From positions 40,371,656 through 40,435,655 of the forward strand of contig OY829539.1 in the NCBI GenBank assembly GCA_963691705.1: a stretch of 64,000 nt of DNA. Direction: 5' to 3'. Each line of letters starts with the position of its first letter. Positions within the stretch are counted from its first letter, which is position 1. A program made the position numbers and the translations under genes. This stretch comes from Viola odorata (taxonomy: Eukaryota > Streptophyta > Magnoliopsida > Malpighiales > Violaceae). Below the pieces are notes generated by a model. It ran no database searches, had not been told where the DNA came from, and was given only the letters and a program-made list of their open reading frames with translations. Positions 42,252 to 52,171 of the stretch are shown in pieces.

Positions 42252-44557
42252 TCACGAAGTTATAGCAATCTCTGCCAGAGTATCGCTCGCGATGTGCATG
42301 CCGCATATCCCTTCGTGAATTTCTCTCAGCACATGCAGGCCTTCTTGTTCCGTAATGCATTTAGCGGCTGGATGGGTGAAGCACCTCCGTATTAACTCTC
42401 CATTGTAATATGTACATCGCGCCACCTGTTTTAGGATTTTCCTTCTTTCCGCAATTTCTTCTGGTAGCCTATCATGCTTCAGATATTCTACCACTGGGAT
42501 CCTCCAGTCACTTTCTATTTCTTCCACACACAACGATGTTTGCTCCTCCATGAAAGAGGGTATGGATAGCTCCCCGTAATGTACCTCGTTGGGTATGGAG
42601 GCGTCTGCGTTGGTCTTGGCGAGGCTATCGGCCTCTTCGTTACTTTCTCTGGGGATGTGTTCGAAGATGACCCGAGTACCTTTTTTCTGCATCTCCGACA
42701 GCTCACGCTTTACTTTGGCAACTATTGAATCATGACGGGTTCTCGGGCTTGGGAGTTTCCAAGGACTTGATCCATTATCAATTTAGAATCTCCTCGTATC
42801 TTTAGGCACAAGCCGTATTGCTCTTCCACCACGGTAGAGGCTTCGACGGAGAAGGTGTTTCCAATTCTGAGTCCTGCCAGCAGCGCTTCATATTCAGCGG
42901 CGTTGTTGGATAACGGCTGCAGGATTCTGATGGCATATCGCATTTCCATGCCGTTTGGCCCTACCAGGAAAACGCCTGCTCCTGCTAGCCCCTGATTTTT
43001 TGCGCCGTCCACGTGGATAACCCATGAGTCTGCGTGCGTTTCCGGGAACGGTAGGCATGAGTTTTCTGGTTCTTCCTCTGACAGTTTTTCCAACACCTGC
43101 TTAATGAATGTGCACTCCGCTATGAAGTCAGCTAACGCCTGGGCTTTTATTGCCGGCCTGGCTTTGTATTGTAGCCCGTATTGTTCGAGCTCGATTGCCC
43201 AAATCAACATTCTCCCTAAGGACTCAGGCTTTCTAAAAAAAAATCTCAGCGGCTGATCAGTCAGTACGGTAACAGGGTGGGCTTGGAAATATCGGTCCAT
43301 CTTTCGCGTTGCCTGTATTAGGGCAAGCGTTATCTTCTCGATGCGGGTGTATCGTAGCTCCGCGTCTTTTAATGTGTGACTCACAAAAAATACAGGGTCG
43401 TGTACATGCCCTTCACTTTGTACGAGGAAGGCGCTGACTACCTCGTCAGCTACTCCCAGGTATAGGTATAGCTCATCGCCGAACTCAGGCCTCGTTAGTA
43501 CTAGATCGGATGACAAGTAGGCTTTCAATCCTGCAAACGCGTTTTCACATTCCTCTGTCCACCCAAATGGGGCCTTATTTCGAATGACCTTGAACAAGGG
43601 GAGGCATCTCTCTCCTTGCTTAGATATGAACCGTCCTAACGCGATGATGCGGCCAGTGAGCTTTTGTATTTCCTTGATGGTTCGCGGGCATATCATGTCC
43701 TGAATGGCCTTTACCTTTGAAGGGTTGGGCTGAATACCCTTTCGGCTAACCACGTAGCCCAAGAATTTTCCCGTTTGGAACGCGAACATGCACTTTCGTG
43801 GGTTCAGCTTCATTTTGTATTTTTTCATCACATTGAAAACTTCTTCCAAATCGGCAAGATGGTCTTCGAAGCTTCGACTTTTAATCAGAATGTCGTCCAC
43901 GTAGGCCTCTACATTTTTCCCTATTTGCTTTTCGAAAATCTTATTCGCCATGCGATGGAACGTTGCTCTGGCGTTCTTCAGCCCAAACGGCATTGCGGTG
44001 TAGTAATATGTGGCCCTAGGGGTGATGAAGGCAGTTTTTTCTTCGTCTTCTGTGGCCATTGGGATTTGGTGATACCCGGAGTTGGCATCCAGAGATCTTA
44101 AATAAGCGTATCCCGCAGTTTGGTCGACCAGCTGGTCAATTCGAGGAAGGGGATAGCAATCTTTGGGACAAGCATTATTTAGGTCAGTGAAATCGATGCA
44201 CATGCGCCAATCTCCGTTAGGCTTTGGAACTAGCACCGGGTTAGCCAGCTAGGTTGGGTACTGAACTTCTCGAATGAACCCCGCGTCCATGAGCTTCAGT
44301 AACTCCTTCTCGATAGCCGCTACTTTTTCTGATGAAAAGGCGCGTCGTTTCTGCTGAATAGGTTTGGCCTCAGGGCTGACGTTTAGTCGATGCTCCGCGA
44401 CTTCTCGCGAGATTCCAAGCATGTCCGCTAGTTTCCATGCGAATTCTCCCTTGCATTTTCTTAATAGTCGGGTTAGTTGCACGCTCTCTTCAGGGCTCAG
44501 TTTCTCACTGACCAAGAGATTTGCCTCATTGTCCTTAGCGATAGGTATTGACATCAT
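42252..44557 (-). pseudogene. Tat element D reverse transcriptase, RNase H and second RNase H
   Basis: RT begins in 44249-44557 (LLKLMDAGFIREVQYP), broken by a TAG at about 44249-44251 where a Trp is normal. It continues in 42722-44236 with FTDLNNACPKDCYPLPRID, LDANSGYHQI, FGLKNARATFHRM and catalytic YVDDILI. A first RNase H (LGVADEVVSAFLV, HTLKDAELRYTRIEK) follows, then a second, archaeal-type RNase H (IHVDGAKNQGLAGAGVFL, NNAAEYEALLAGL, GDSKLIMDQVLG), a mark of the Tat lineage. A stop at 42722 and a frame break follow; the last helix (HIPRESNEEADSLAK) is in 42252-42692. Confidence 0.92.
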
Positions 44558-44679
44558 CTGATCTAGTGGCTGAGTGCGTTTTCTTCTTTATCGTCGAAAG
44601 GATCGTCTGCCACGCAAACGTAGCGGTCACAACTCCTCTCAGTCATAAGCAAATAACATTCGGCTGCCAGTTTATGGTC

Positions 44680-45117
44680 TCATTTGATTGAGACCACTCC
44701 GTCCCACGAGGGGTATTTCATCCGCAGGTGTTTTTGGGATATCGCTACCCCGAAATGATTGAGGAACGGTCGCCCTAGTATAGCGTTGTATGGTAACGTT
44801 AGGTCTACAACCAGGAATAATAGCTCTTCAGAGCGCTTGGATGTGTCTTCTCGGAAGTACACTGGCAAGGATGTTATTCCGGCTACCGGTATCGGTACGC
44901 CATCAATCCTGACAATTGGCCTCATGCATGGCGCTAGCTCCCCATCAGGGCGTTTCATCAAGTTATACGCTTCTAGCGAAAATAGATTTACTGCGCTCCC
45001 GTTGTCAATAAGGGTTCTTCTCACCCCGTGACTTCCTATGACAGGTGTGACTACCAACGCGTCATTGTGTGGGAAAACAATGCCCTTTTCGTCTTCTTCT
45101 GAGAAGGACAATATCAT
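44680..45117 (-). CDS. Tat element D aspartic protease
   Basis: 145-residue open stretch. The active site is LIDNGSAVNLFS, a form of the usual D-S/T-G motif found in Tat elements. It continues with IVRIDGVPIPVAGITSLPVYF and the second conserved region NAILGRPFLNHF. It would cut the gag-pol polyprotein. Open between neighbouring gag and RT segments; the region 44558-44679 contains a stop at the segment end (44680). Confidence 0.85.
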   Translation of the reverse strand: MILSFSEEDEKGIVFPHNDALVVTPVIGSHGVRRTLIDNGSAVNLFSLEAYNLMKRPDGELAPCMRPIVRIDGVPIPVAGITSLPVYFREDTSKRSEELLFLVVDLTLPYNAILGRPFLNHFGVAISQKHLRMKYPSWDGVVSIK

Positions 45118-45146
45118 TCTATCAAAGGCGTTTATCGCCTCAATTT

Positions 45147-47081
45147 TTACCTGGGCGATTTGCCGCTTGTGTTTTCCCCAGGACTGGGCGTTTGCGGTAT
45201 GGCCTCCTCGAAGTAGGGTGTTCCGCCGGCAATAATATTAATCATAGGCATCTGATCGCTATGAACAACGAGAGCTTCTCTATTTTGTCCAAGGGGAATT
45301 GCGTTAGCCCCCGTGGCGCGTGAAGGCATTTGCCTCTGATCAGTTGTCATTCCCGTTGGGTTGTTCCTGACCTCTTCTCTTGCCTTGGTGGCGAATTCTC
45401 CTAGGTAGCCCTCTTCGACCAATCGCTCTATGGCCAATTTCAGTTCTCTGCATACATCTGTCGAATGTCCCTTGACCTTGTGGAACTTGCAATACGCGTT
45501 TTCCCTTCCTCCCATGATCATTCCTGGCTTCACAGGAGCTGGATATCTAATGGGCAGATTTCGCTGTTGGACTATCGCTAGGATTTCAGCCCTTGGGAGT
45601 ATAAGAGATGGAAGGTCAGGATCATATACCCGGCCTTTTGGCGGATCCGCTTGTTTCCGAGTGGGGACCCTCCTGGTCTTCCTTTCGAGAAATTGGCTCT
45701 CTGCTGGTTAGAGGCCTTGACAGTATGCTCTTCTCGTTGCCCATGATCATCAGTGGGTCGTGCGTCATGGCCACTGTTATGCGGGGCGTTAGGGGCCACA
45801 TATGGGTCCGTTGGCATGTCTCGGATCCATTCTCTATTTTCCTCCTCTTCCATTCTCGCATAATTATGCGCTTTCAGCCTCAGTGCATCCAGGGTCATCG
45901 GTGGGTCCACCGTTAGCGTGTCTCTCAATTTTCCGTATCGGCAGTTGCGTTTTAGGGCCTCAACCGCAAAATCAATAGTGACCCCTGGCGTTAGGGACAT
46001 TTCAAGATCAAATCGACCTAAAAAGTCGTTCAACGATTCCTGCGGTTTTCGATGGATATCGAACAGTGCAGCTGCTGACTTCCTGATAGGAATAGCCGTG
46101 CTAAACCGACTTTTAAATTTTTCTTCCAGTTGAGAAAAATTATCAATAGATCCGGTCGGGAGTCCCTCAAACCAGAGACGTGCCACGCCTGACAGCGTCA
46201 ATGCGCATTTGGAATTGCACAAAATCTTTCACCTTATTGAGGTGAGAAATGGGATCTTTCGTGCCATCATATGATTCTGCTGGGAGTTTCATGTGTCGAT
46301 GGACTCTGTGGTGCCTGACACGGTAACTGAACGGAAGCCCCAACGTTAATATTAGGGACCCCACGAGGCTGAAACGTCATTTCAACGTCATATCTGGGAT
46401 TCTGAGGGTCATATTCCTGATGCTGCCTGGGAGATCGACTGCTGCTTCTTGGAGTTCGAGCTCGTCGACCTCTGCTGCTAGATCTTTCACTGTATCTAGG
46501 AGATGGCTCTCTCAATATATCCCCTCATCGATCATCCCAATGTTCTCTGTACTCATCACATCGGCGGGCTACTTCAGGGATAGAGATTCCTCCCCTGTAT
46601 TGTCCAGAATTTTCAGCAGGACGCTGATGGGGGCCAATGAAAATGGTAAGGAGGACGGGAGTCCTCTGGATTGTCGGGGCGATAATGGTCGTTCATTGAC
46701 AATGGACGGGGTGAAAACTACTTGGGAGGACACACCAGGTCTCGAGGCATGAGGAGTAAATCCAGCAGCCATCTCTGTCAACTGATCCAATTGAGCTTGG
46801 AGAGCTGCTATTGAATTTGCGAAAGGGTTGTCCGTTTCACCCATCATGGATCTCCCTGCTTGGGGGGTAAGACGACTAGTTCCTGCTACGTGAGAAAAGG
46901 GAGAACAAATCTGGAATGTAATCTCTTCCGAACTTTGCCCAGGAGGAAGATCTGATTCTCCCGCAGTGACGTCCTGCACTGGGGTGGAGGTATCAGAGGT
47001 AGCGAAGGCAAACAGTCGTCTGCAGGTGTTGTATGGGATGTTGGAAGTTTGGGACAGCGCCGGATCTGACTCTGAGGACAT
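45147..47081 (-). pseudogene. Tat element D gag, several frame breaks
   Basis: N terminus MSSESDPALSQTSN at 47081, with LTEMAAGFTP and VVFTPSIVNERPLSP, followed by an Arg/Ser stretch in 46267-46515 (SERSSSRGRRARTPRSSSRS). The retrotransposon gag domain is in 45578-46222 (LSGVARLWFEGLPTGSIDNF, LFDIHRKPQESLNDFLGRF). The last segment 45147-45533 has a zinc-binding-like YCKFHKVKGHSTDVCREL. The segments are in different frames, so at least three frame breaks or stops exist. It would form the particle and bind RNA. Confidence 0.88.
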
Positions 47082-47147
47082 AATCCTTCTAGCTTCGGGG
47101 AGGAGGAGCTTGGTTACTAAGGATGCTCACTTAATAGAACTAATACT

Positions 47148-47164
47148 CTCAATGAAAGCACCAA
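47148..47164 (-). other. Primer binding site of element D
   Basis: Minus strand TTGGTGCTTTCATTGAGAG starts two bases from the 5' LTR (at about 47163). It matches the E site at 23627. Confidence 0.7.
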
Positions 47165-47165
47165 T

Positions 47166-47737
47166 TTGATAAGATTTTGTCTTCTGCCGAAGGATGTATG
47201 GCGAAACAGCTCCTCTCAGATCGGTGCTCACGACGGTCCGCGGTACCTGCAATACGCCGGAGGGGGTCTCCGGCGGAAACACTCCGATGCTTAAGTCAGT
47301 ATGTGTACTGAATTTGGCAGAGCTTGGGCCAGTCAGATTAAGCTTACCTGCCTCCTTTGAGGGGGAGGTATATATATAGAAGAATTGAGCATTTTCGCGT
47401 TTGGGGATAGCTAGGGAGTTATCCCTAACGTTAGGGATCATGGTTCGCCCCTCGGATGATATGTTAACGTGGCGATAGCCATGGGATAAATGCTACCACG
47501 GTAGGGTAGCGACTGAGTGGTCCCCCTGACGGGTGGTATTCCTCAGAATGAGACAGCTCCTCGAGCCATCTAGAAGGTTCGTTTGGGGGATACTCCTGAG
47601 CGCTGTTTTGCCTTCTTAATGTCAACCTCTAGGGGAGGCGGTGTCCCTCTCCCTACCGCGAAGGTGGGAACAGTGATCTCTTCTTTCAGTTTAGGGCAAT
47701 AGACAGAAATACCCTTTTCCTTAGTGGATTGTTATCA
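47166..47737 (-). mobile_element. 5' LTR of element D
   Basis: 572 bp. It keeps a TATATATATACC promoter motif on the minus strand at about 47369-47379. It has the same U5 hairpin as the 3' LTR (GCCGGAG and CTCCGGC near 47255-47273). The target duplication AACCA follows at 47738. Confidence 0.9.
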
Positions 47738-47742
47738 AACCA

Positions 47743-48045
47743 TAATGGCAAAATCAAATTCTTTGATCACGCATGTTGGGATTTGTCGATGATCAAAAAG
47801 CACCGAAAAACTGCCCAATCAGTAAATGCTAAAGAAGTGGCGCATGATTAATTCAGAACGGTTCGCCAGAGCAACCGTCGCCACTTGGCAGAAAAAGAAG
47901 AATAAATGCTGCAAAAGTCTAGCCAAGGAAAGAAATCGCAAGCCCAATAACGGAAATAAGTTTTATTACGGCCTAACGGCCTAGGCATACGTCCGCTTAC
48001 ATAATACATATAAGAAAACAAAAAAGAAGGCACAGTGGCAAGCCT
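47743..48045. other. Element E sequence resuming after D
   Basis: Non-coding stretch of E between the D insertion point and gene c. No ORF; corresponds in position to D 33841-34250. Confidence 0.5.
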
Positions 48046-48435
48046 TCAAGCTCGAGACCCCGCGTCATTGTCGTCATACACCAGCAGGGTGGGGATATCC
48101 CTCAAGGCCTCCACTACAGAAGTTAACTCCGAAGAGGTACTTCTCATGCTCTTCAGGCAGCAGCTCAGTAGATCCTTCCTCTATTGTAGCATGGCGATGG
48201 TTACCTCGATGCGACTGGCGGTGATGGCCAACTTGGAGACATTCTCGATAGGATTGAAGTCCTCCATGGCAGCAGCCCCGATCCTAGACTGAATGGGGGT
48301 CATCATTCCCCGAAGCTCCAGCATATCCTCACCAGTCTTCGTCAGCATGTTCTCTAGAAAGCTGACGTCACCCTCAGTAAGATTCTTGAGGGTTAAGGAT
48401 TTGGAATTTAGAAAGTTTCTAGTGAGATCGTCCAT
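48046..48435 (-). pseudogene. Antisense gene c of element E, one stop
   Basis: Start MDDLTRNFLNSKSLTLKNL at 48435, end at TGA 48046-48048 (129 codons), nearly the same length as in D (127). A TAG at 48181-48183 follows IAMLQ; after it the frame continues RKDLLSCCLKSMRSTSSEL to the end. Apart from this stop it is co-linear with D gene c and has no indel in frame, which suggests that the protein was under constraint until recently. Helical, no known domain. Confidence 0.7.
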
Positions 48436-48497
48436 GAAGAAATGGTAGATGAGAAGCAGAAAGAGTGTGAAGAATCTGCGAAGAAAAAAGGATCGCA

Positions 48498-48503
48498 TTT
48501 ATA
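48498..48503 (-). promoter_or_regulatory. TATA-like box of gene c (E)
   Basis: Minus strand TATAAA, 63-68 bp before the ATG at 48435; D has the same at 63-69 bp. Confidence 0.55.
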
Positions 48504-48579
48504 GATCCGAAGTAATAGATGCTCATCGAGGAGGGCGCCTCGAGATTTGGGCCGTCCCGTTATCCCGAAGCAGTCAGGG

Positions 48580-48640
48580 GAAAAGGCTAACGTGGAACTC
48601 CTGGTAAACGCCTGAGATACTCAAGTAAAGTACGGATTGA
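48580..48640 (+). other. Probable 3' internal end of element E
   Basis: CAGGGGAAAAGG and CTGGTAAACGCCTGAG resemble the D 3' end (purine tract, then TTGGTAAACACTCAGG). The 3' LTR expected next is missing; other DNA starts near 48640. Confidence 0.4.
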
Positions 48641-48654
48641 AGTACAGAAGAACG

Positions 48655-48815
48655 TAAAAACCGCACGATTTGTAGGTGGCCTACAGCGTAAAACCGCGTC
48701 AATATTGTCGGTGGCTCCGAGCAGCGTAAAACCGCGTCAATATTGCGGGTATCTACGGCGTAAAACCACACAAATTGTAGGTAGTTCATGGCGTAAGACC
48801 ACGTCAATACTGTTG
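48655..48815. repeat. Minisatellite of 33-39 bp, five copies
   Basis: The unit starts CGTAAAACCGCGTCAATATTG or a close form and ends in a variable stretch (GTGGCTCCGAGCAG, GGTATCTACGG, GTAGTTCATGG). Copies begin near 48654, 48688, 48725, 48759 and 48792. It lies between the broken E 3' end and gypsy H. Confidence 0.75.
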
Positions 48816-48839
48816 GCGGCATACAACAAGGTCGGATCC

Positions 48840-50385
48840 AACGAACTTTATGCGCTAGTTAGGTGCTATTTTGATGCAAGAGAAGAAGCCAATAGCCTTC
48901 TTTATTGAGAAGCTCAACGATGTCCAACTGCGTTATCCGACATATGACAAAGAGCTTTATGCGCTAGTTAGGGCTTTCGAGGTTTGGCAACACTACTTGA
49001 TGCCGAGGGAATTTATGGTGCACACCGACCACTTGAGCCTCAAATACCTAAAGGGATAAGGGAAGTTGAATAGGAGGCATGCCGTGTGGCTGGAGTTCTT
49101 GGAAGCTTTCCCTTATCACATCAAGTACAAGGAAGGAAAAGACAATGTTGTAGCCGACGCGTTGTCTAGGAGGTATGCCTTGATCTCTTCGTTAAGTGTC
49201 AAATTTTTAGGGTTTTCTCAAATAATTCCACTCTACCCTACTGATTTGGATTTTGGTGAGATCTATACGACTTGTGATTCCATGGCTGATGTGAAATTTT
49301 ATACGCATGATAACTATCTATTTCGGCGCAAGCGCCTTTGCATTCCTAAGTGTTCTTTGCGTGAATTACTTGTGCATGAATCACATAGTGGTGGATTGAT
49401 GGGCCACTTTGGCATTAATAAAACCTATGATGAGACGTGACGTTGTGCGTGTGATTGCTAGATGTGTAACTTGCCATAGGGTAAAATCTCGGTTAGCTAG
49501 TCATGGTGAATTTATGCCACTACCCGTACCTTCCCAACCTTTGACTGATCTATCCATGGACTTCATTGTAGGTTTACCTAAATCTTAGGATGGTAAGGAT
49601 GGTATATTTGTTGTAGTGGATCGGTTTTCCAAAATGGCGCACTTTTTGCCTTGTAAAAATACTAATGATGCGTCTCAGGTTGCTAATATATTCTTTCGAG
49701 AGGTAGTCCACCTCCATGGTATGCCTATTAGTATTTTTAGTGACCGTGATGGAAGATTTTTGAGCCACTTTTGGCGAGTGTTGTGGAGTCGCCTTGGCAC
49801 TAAATTGCTGTATTCGACTTCTTGTCACCCTCAAATCGACGGCCAAACTGAGGTAGTTAACCGTACTGTAGGGTCCCTTTTATGCTCTTTAGTTACTAAA
49901 CATGTGTCTAAATGGACTGATCATTTTTTTGAAGTAGTTTATGGTTTTAATCCGATTACTCCTATGGATTTGACCTCTTTGCCTTTGAGTGATGTTTCTA
50001 ACTTAGATGGACAACAGAGGGCAGAACACATCAAGAAGATACATGAGAAGGCTAAGGCGAACATTGAGCGCACAAATGAGCGCCTAGTGCGCAAGCGCAA
50101 TTAAGGCCGCAAGACCGCGTCCTTTCAAGTTGACGATTGGGTGTGGCTGCAGCTAAGACGCGAGAGATTTCCAGAGAAGAGGAAAGGAAAATTAGCCCCA
50201 AGAGGAGATGGACCATTTCAAATTGTTGAGAAAATCAACAACAACGCGTACCGCCTAGACCTCCCAAGTGAGTATGGTTCAATTCAAGGATCCTTTAATA
50301 TTTATGATTTAAGGTTGTTTGATGCAGGTGATGAGGATGTTGCTGATCTGGATTCGAGGGCGAATCCTTCTCAAGATGGAGGGGA
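48840..50385 (+). pseudogene. Ty3/gypsy H: RNase H and integrase
   Basis: Starts inside RNase H ([32 protein letters not shown]), with a TAA at 49060 before the [10 protein letters not shown] block. The integrase zinc region ([17 protein letters not shown], then CVTCHRVKS) is split by a frame break near 49440. Core residues: Asp in DLSMDFIVGLP (49550), Asp in FSDRDGRF, Glu in [11 protein letters not shown]. About 25-30 residues seem missing between KWTDHF and [10 protein letters not shown] stop lies at 50102. The end has KGKLAPRGDGPFQIVEKINN and NIYDLRLFDAGDEDVADLDS. Its 5' half and 5' LTR are absent, and it is not functional. Confidence 0.88.
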
Positions 50386-51543
50386 TGATACGATCCCAAG
50401 GACCACAGGCCCGATCACCCGCTCCAGGTCCCAAACTAGTCCTACCCGCTCAAGGTCCCGAGCCAGCCCTAGAGCAGTAGCCGCAAACCTTCCTTTGCCC
50501 CCACGGGCCCGATCACCCGCTCAAGGGCCCGAGCCCTACAGACGAGACTCAGTAGCCTCATTCACATGGAGCTGAAGGCAGAGACAGCCTCGGAGGGAGC
50601 CAGCCTGCGCCAGCCCCAGCCGCGCCTCGTGAACCTAATCTGCACGCCTACGGATGGGTCAAACATGGCCACCTCGGACCTTTAGGTCCATCAGTGCCTT
50701 CTCCCATTTTTGACCAGGCCATGATCATTTATAATACAAGAGAGGATTCTGGGCCAAGAATTAGGAGAAACGCTCGAAGGATTTGGGACAGGCCCAAATC
50801 ACAAGCCCGCATTGGAGTGAAAGCCACTGCTGAGCCTTTTGAATATTGGAGCATATTTCCTCGCACAATATTCAGCCCAGCACTTCATCTATGTGTTAGG
50901 AAGTTTCCCTCCAAGTTTCAGTGGGAACTCACGAGGGAATAAGGAAAACTCCTTGTTTCCTTAAAACATGATTCGGCGAACCCGCAAGCAAAGCCACTTG
51001 GGCCTTTTGACCTAAACGGAGGCGCCTGCACTTCTACCCTATTTAGTAGACTTTATTTATATTATTTTAGGGTTTCAGAACTTATTTGGAAGGGTGGCTT
51101 GTTGCCATTTTCGTTTAAGTCATTATTTAGAAACTAAACTAGTTTCCATTTTTGGAATTAGGGTTTAGCGCTTCTTTAAAAAGGAGTCGCCCATGTTATT
51201 TTTTGTTTAGACTTGATTATTGATTATTGAAAGCAGATTTCTTTGGATATTTATCCACTTGTTCTTGATGAACCTTGTAACTAATTGAGTTTCGTGCATT
51301 CGATTAGCTTGTCAAGTAAAACTTGAAAGCACCTTTCATTGAGTCATCCGTTCTTTGGATTGCCAAGCATTGCGATTTGGAGATTCAAAGGTTTGATGCA
51401 AGATCCTCAAGGGATTCTGCGTGGGGTTCCAAGCATTGCGACTTGGAGATTCACGTGTCTTCTTCGAGTTATTTTCCGCATTGAAAGCCACATCGTCGGA
51501 CAACGATCTAAGGAAAGTGTTCTAGCCTATAAGGAACGCATCA
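50386..51543 (+). mobile_element. 3' LTR of gypsy H
   Basis: Begins TGATACGATCCC right after the purine tract AAGATGGAGGGGA and ends GCATCA, 1,158 bp. The end is placed there because a related sequence at 63914-64000 (minus) diverges at the same point. The first 180 bp are still coding-like (GPITRSRSQTSPTRS), as in related gypsy elements where pol runs into the LTR. It contains a repeated CCAAGCATTGCGA motif near 51360 and 51430. Confidence 0.6.
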
Positions 51544-51593
51544 AAGAAAGGAAGCCCTTAGTGAACACTCGGGCTCGTTTTCAGTTAGGCTTA
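51544..51593 (+). other. 3' internal end of another Tat element
   Basis: Purine tract AAGAAAGGAAG followed by a stretch matching the D 3' end on the minus strand (CCCTTAGTGAACACTCGGGC, then TTTTCAGTTAGGCTTA). The rest of this element is cut off by gypsy H. Confidence 0.6.
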
Positions 51594-52121
51594 TGATAAC
51601 AATTGATGAAACACCAAGGGTACATTCTTCTTCTCACCCGAAGTCAAAGCCGGATCCGTGTAGACCTTGACTAGCGACAACACCCGGCTACCGCCCGCGT
51701 TTGGCCAAGGAATTCTGGAATGGTCGACATCAGCGCGGGGGGGGGGGGGGGGGGGGACCACACGGCGTCATCCTATCCCAGGAAGCCCCGACAGCATCAC
51801 ACTGGTGATATCCCGCTGGCGATATCCTATCCGGCTGACGCATGCTAACGTCATCCTGGGCGTTATCTCCCCTTGATAACGCCCACCCCAGGGGTAACGA
51901 CCTTTCTTTGGCTATATATACCACTCATTTCTGGATCAAAGGTAAGACTAAAATTACTACCAAAATCTCTGCCAAATTACACAGCCATACTAACTTAAGC
52001 ATTGGAGTGTCTACGCCGGAGCCCCCCTCCGGCGCTTTGCAGGAACGACGGACTGCCACAATAGTGACCTCAGACGACCATAATCTATACCCCGCTTCCC
52101 TCAAGAGTCTGAATCTTATCA
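51594..52121 (+). mobile_element. Tat-type 3' LTR
   Basis: 528 bp, TGATAACAATTG to ATCTTATCA. It contains a run of 20 G (51737-51756) where the E LTR has 7, a TATATATACC box near 51914, and the U5 hairpin (52014-52021 with 52027-52034) after CTTAAGCATTGGAGTG. It differs too much from 23105-23624 to be the partner LTR of E. It borders the CIP111 fragment. Confidence 0.7.
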
Positions 52122-52171
52122 AGATTTATCCACTAGAAATACTCAATGTCTTGAACTATTGAATACTGCAG

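Larger units (their letters stand above)
32704..47737 (-). mobile_element. Tat-lineage Ty3/gypsy element D, complete with target duplication
   Basis: 15,034 bp on the minus strand. LTRs are 571 and 572 bp and differ at roughly 20 sites by eye (about 96% alike). The flanking 5-bp target duplication is AACCA (32699-32703 and 47738-47742). Minus-strand order: LTR, PBS, gag, protease, RT, RNase H, second RNase H, integrase, a 78-92 bp tandem repeat block, then genes a, b, d, c encoded on the plus strand, then the 3' LTR. The doubled RNase H marks the Tat lineage. It interrupts element E. gag, RT and genes a and b carry breaks. Confidence 0.93.

Noticed and set aside
51594..52121. Taking this LTR as the missing 3' LTR of E
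   Set aside because: It differs too much from 23105-23624 over most of its length, and its upstream 45 bp do not match the E 3' end near 48580-48640.
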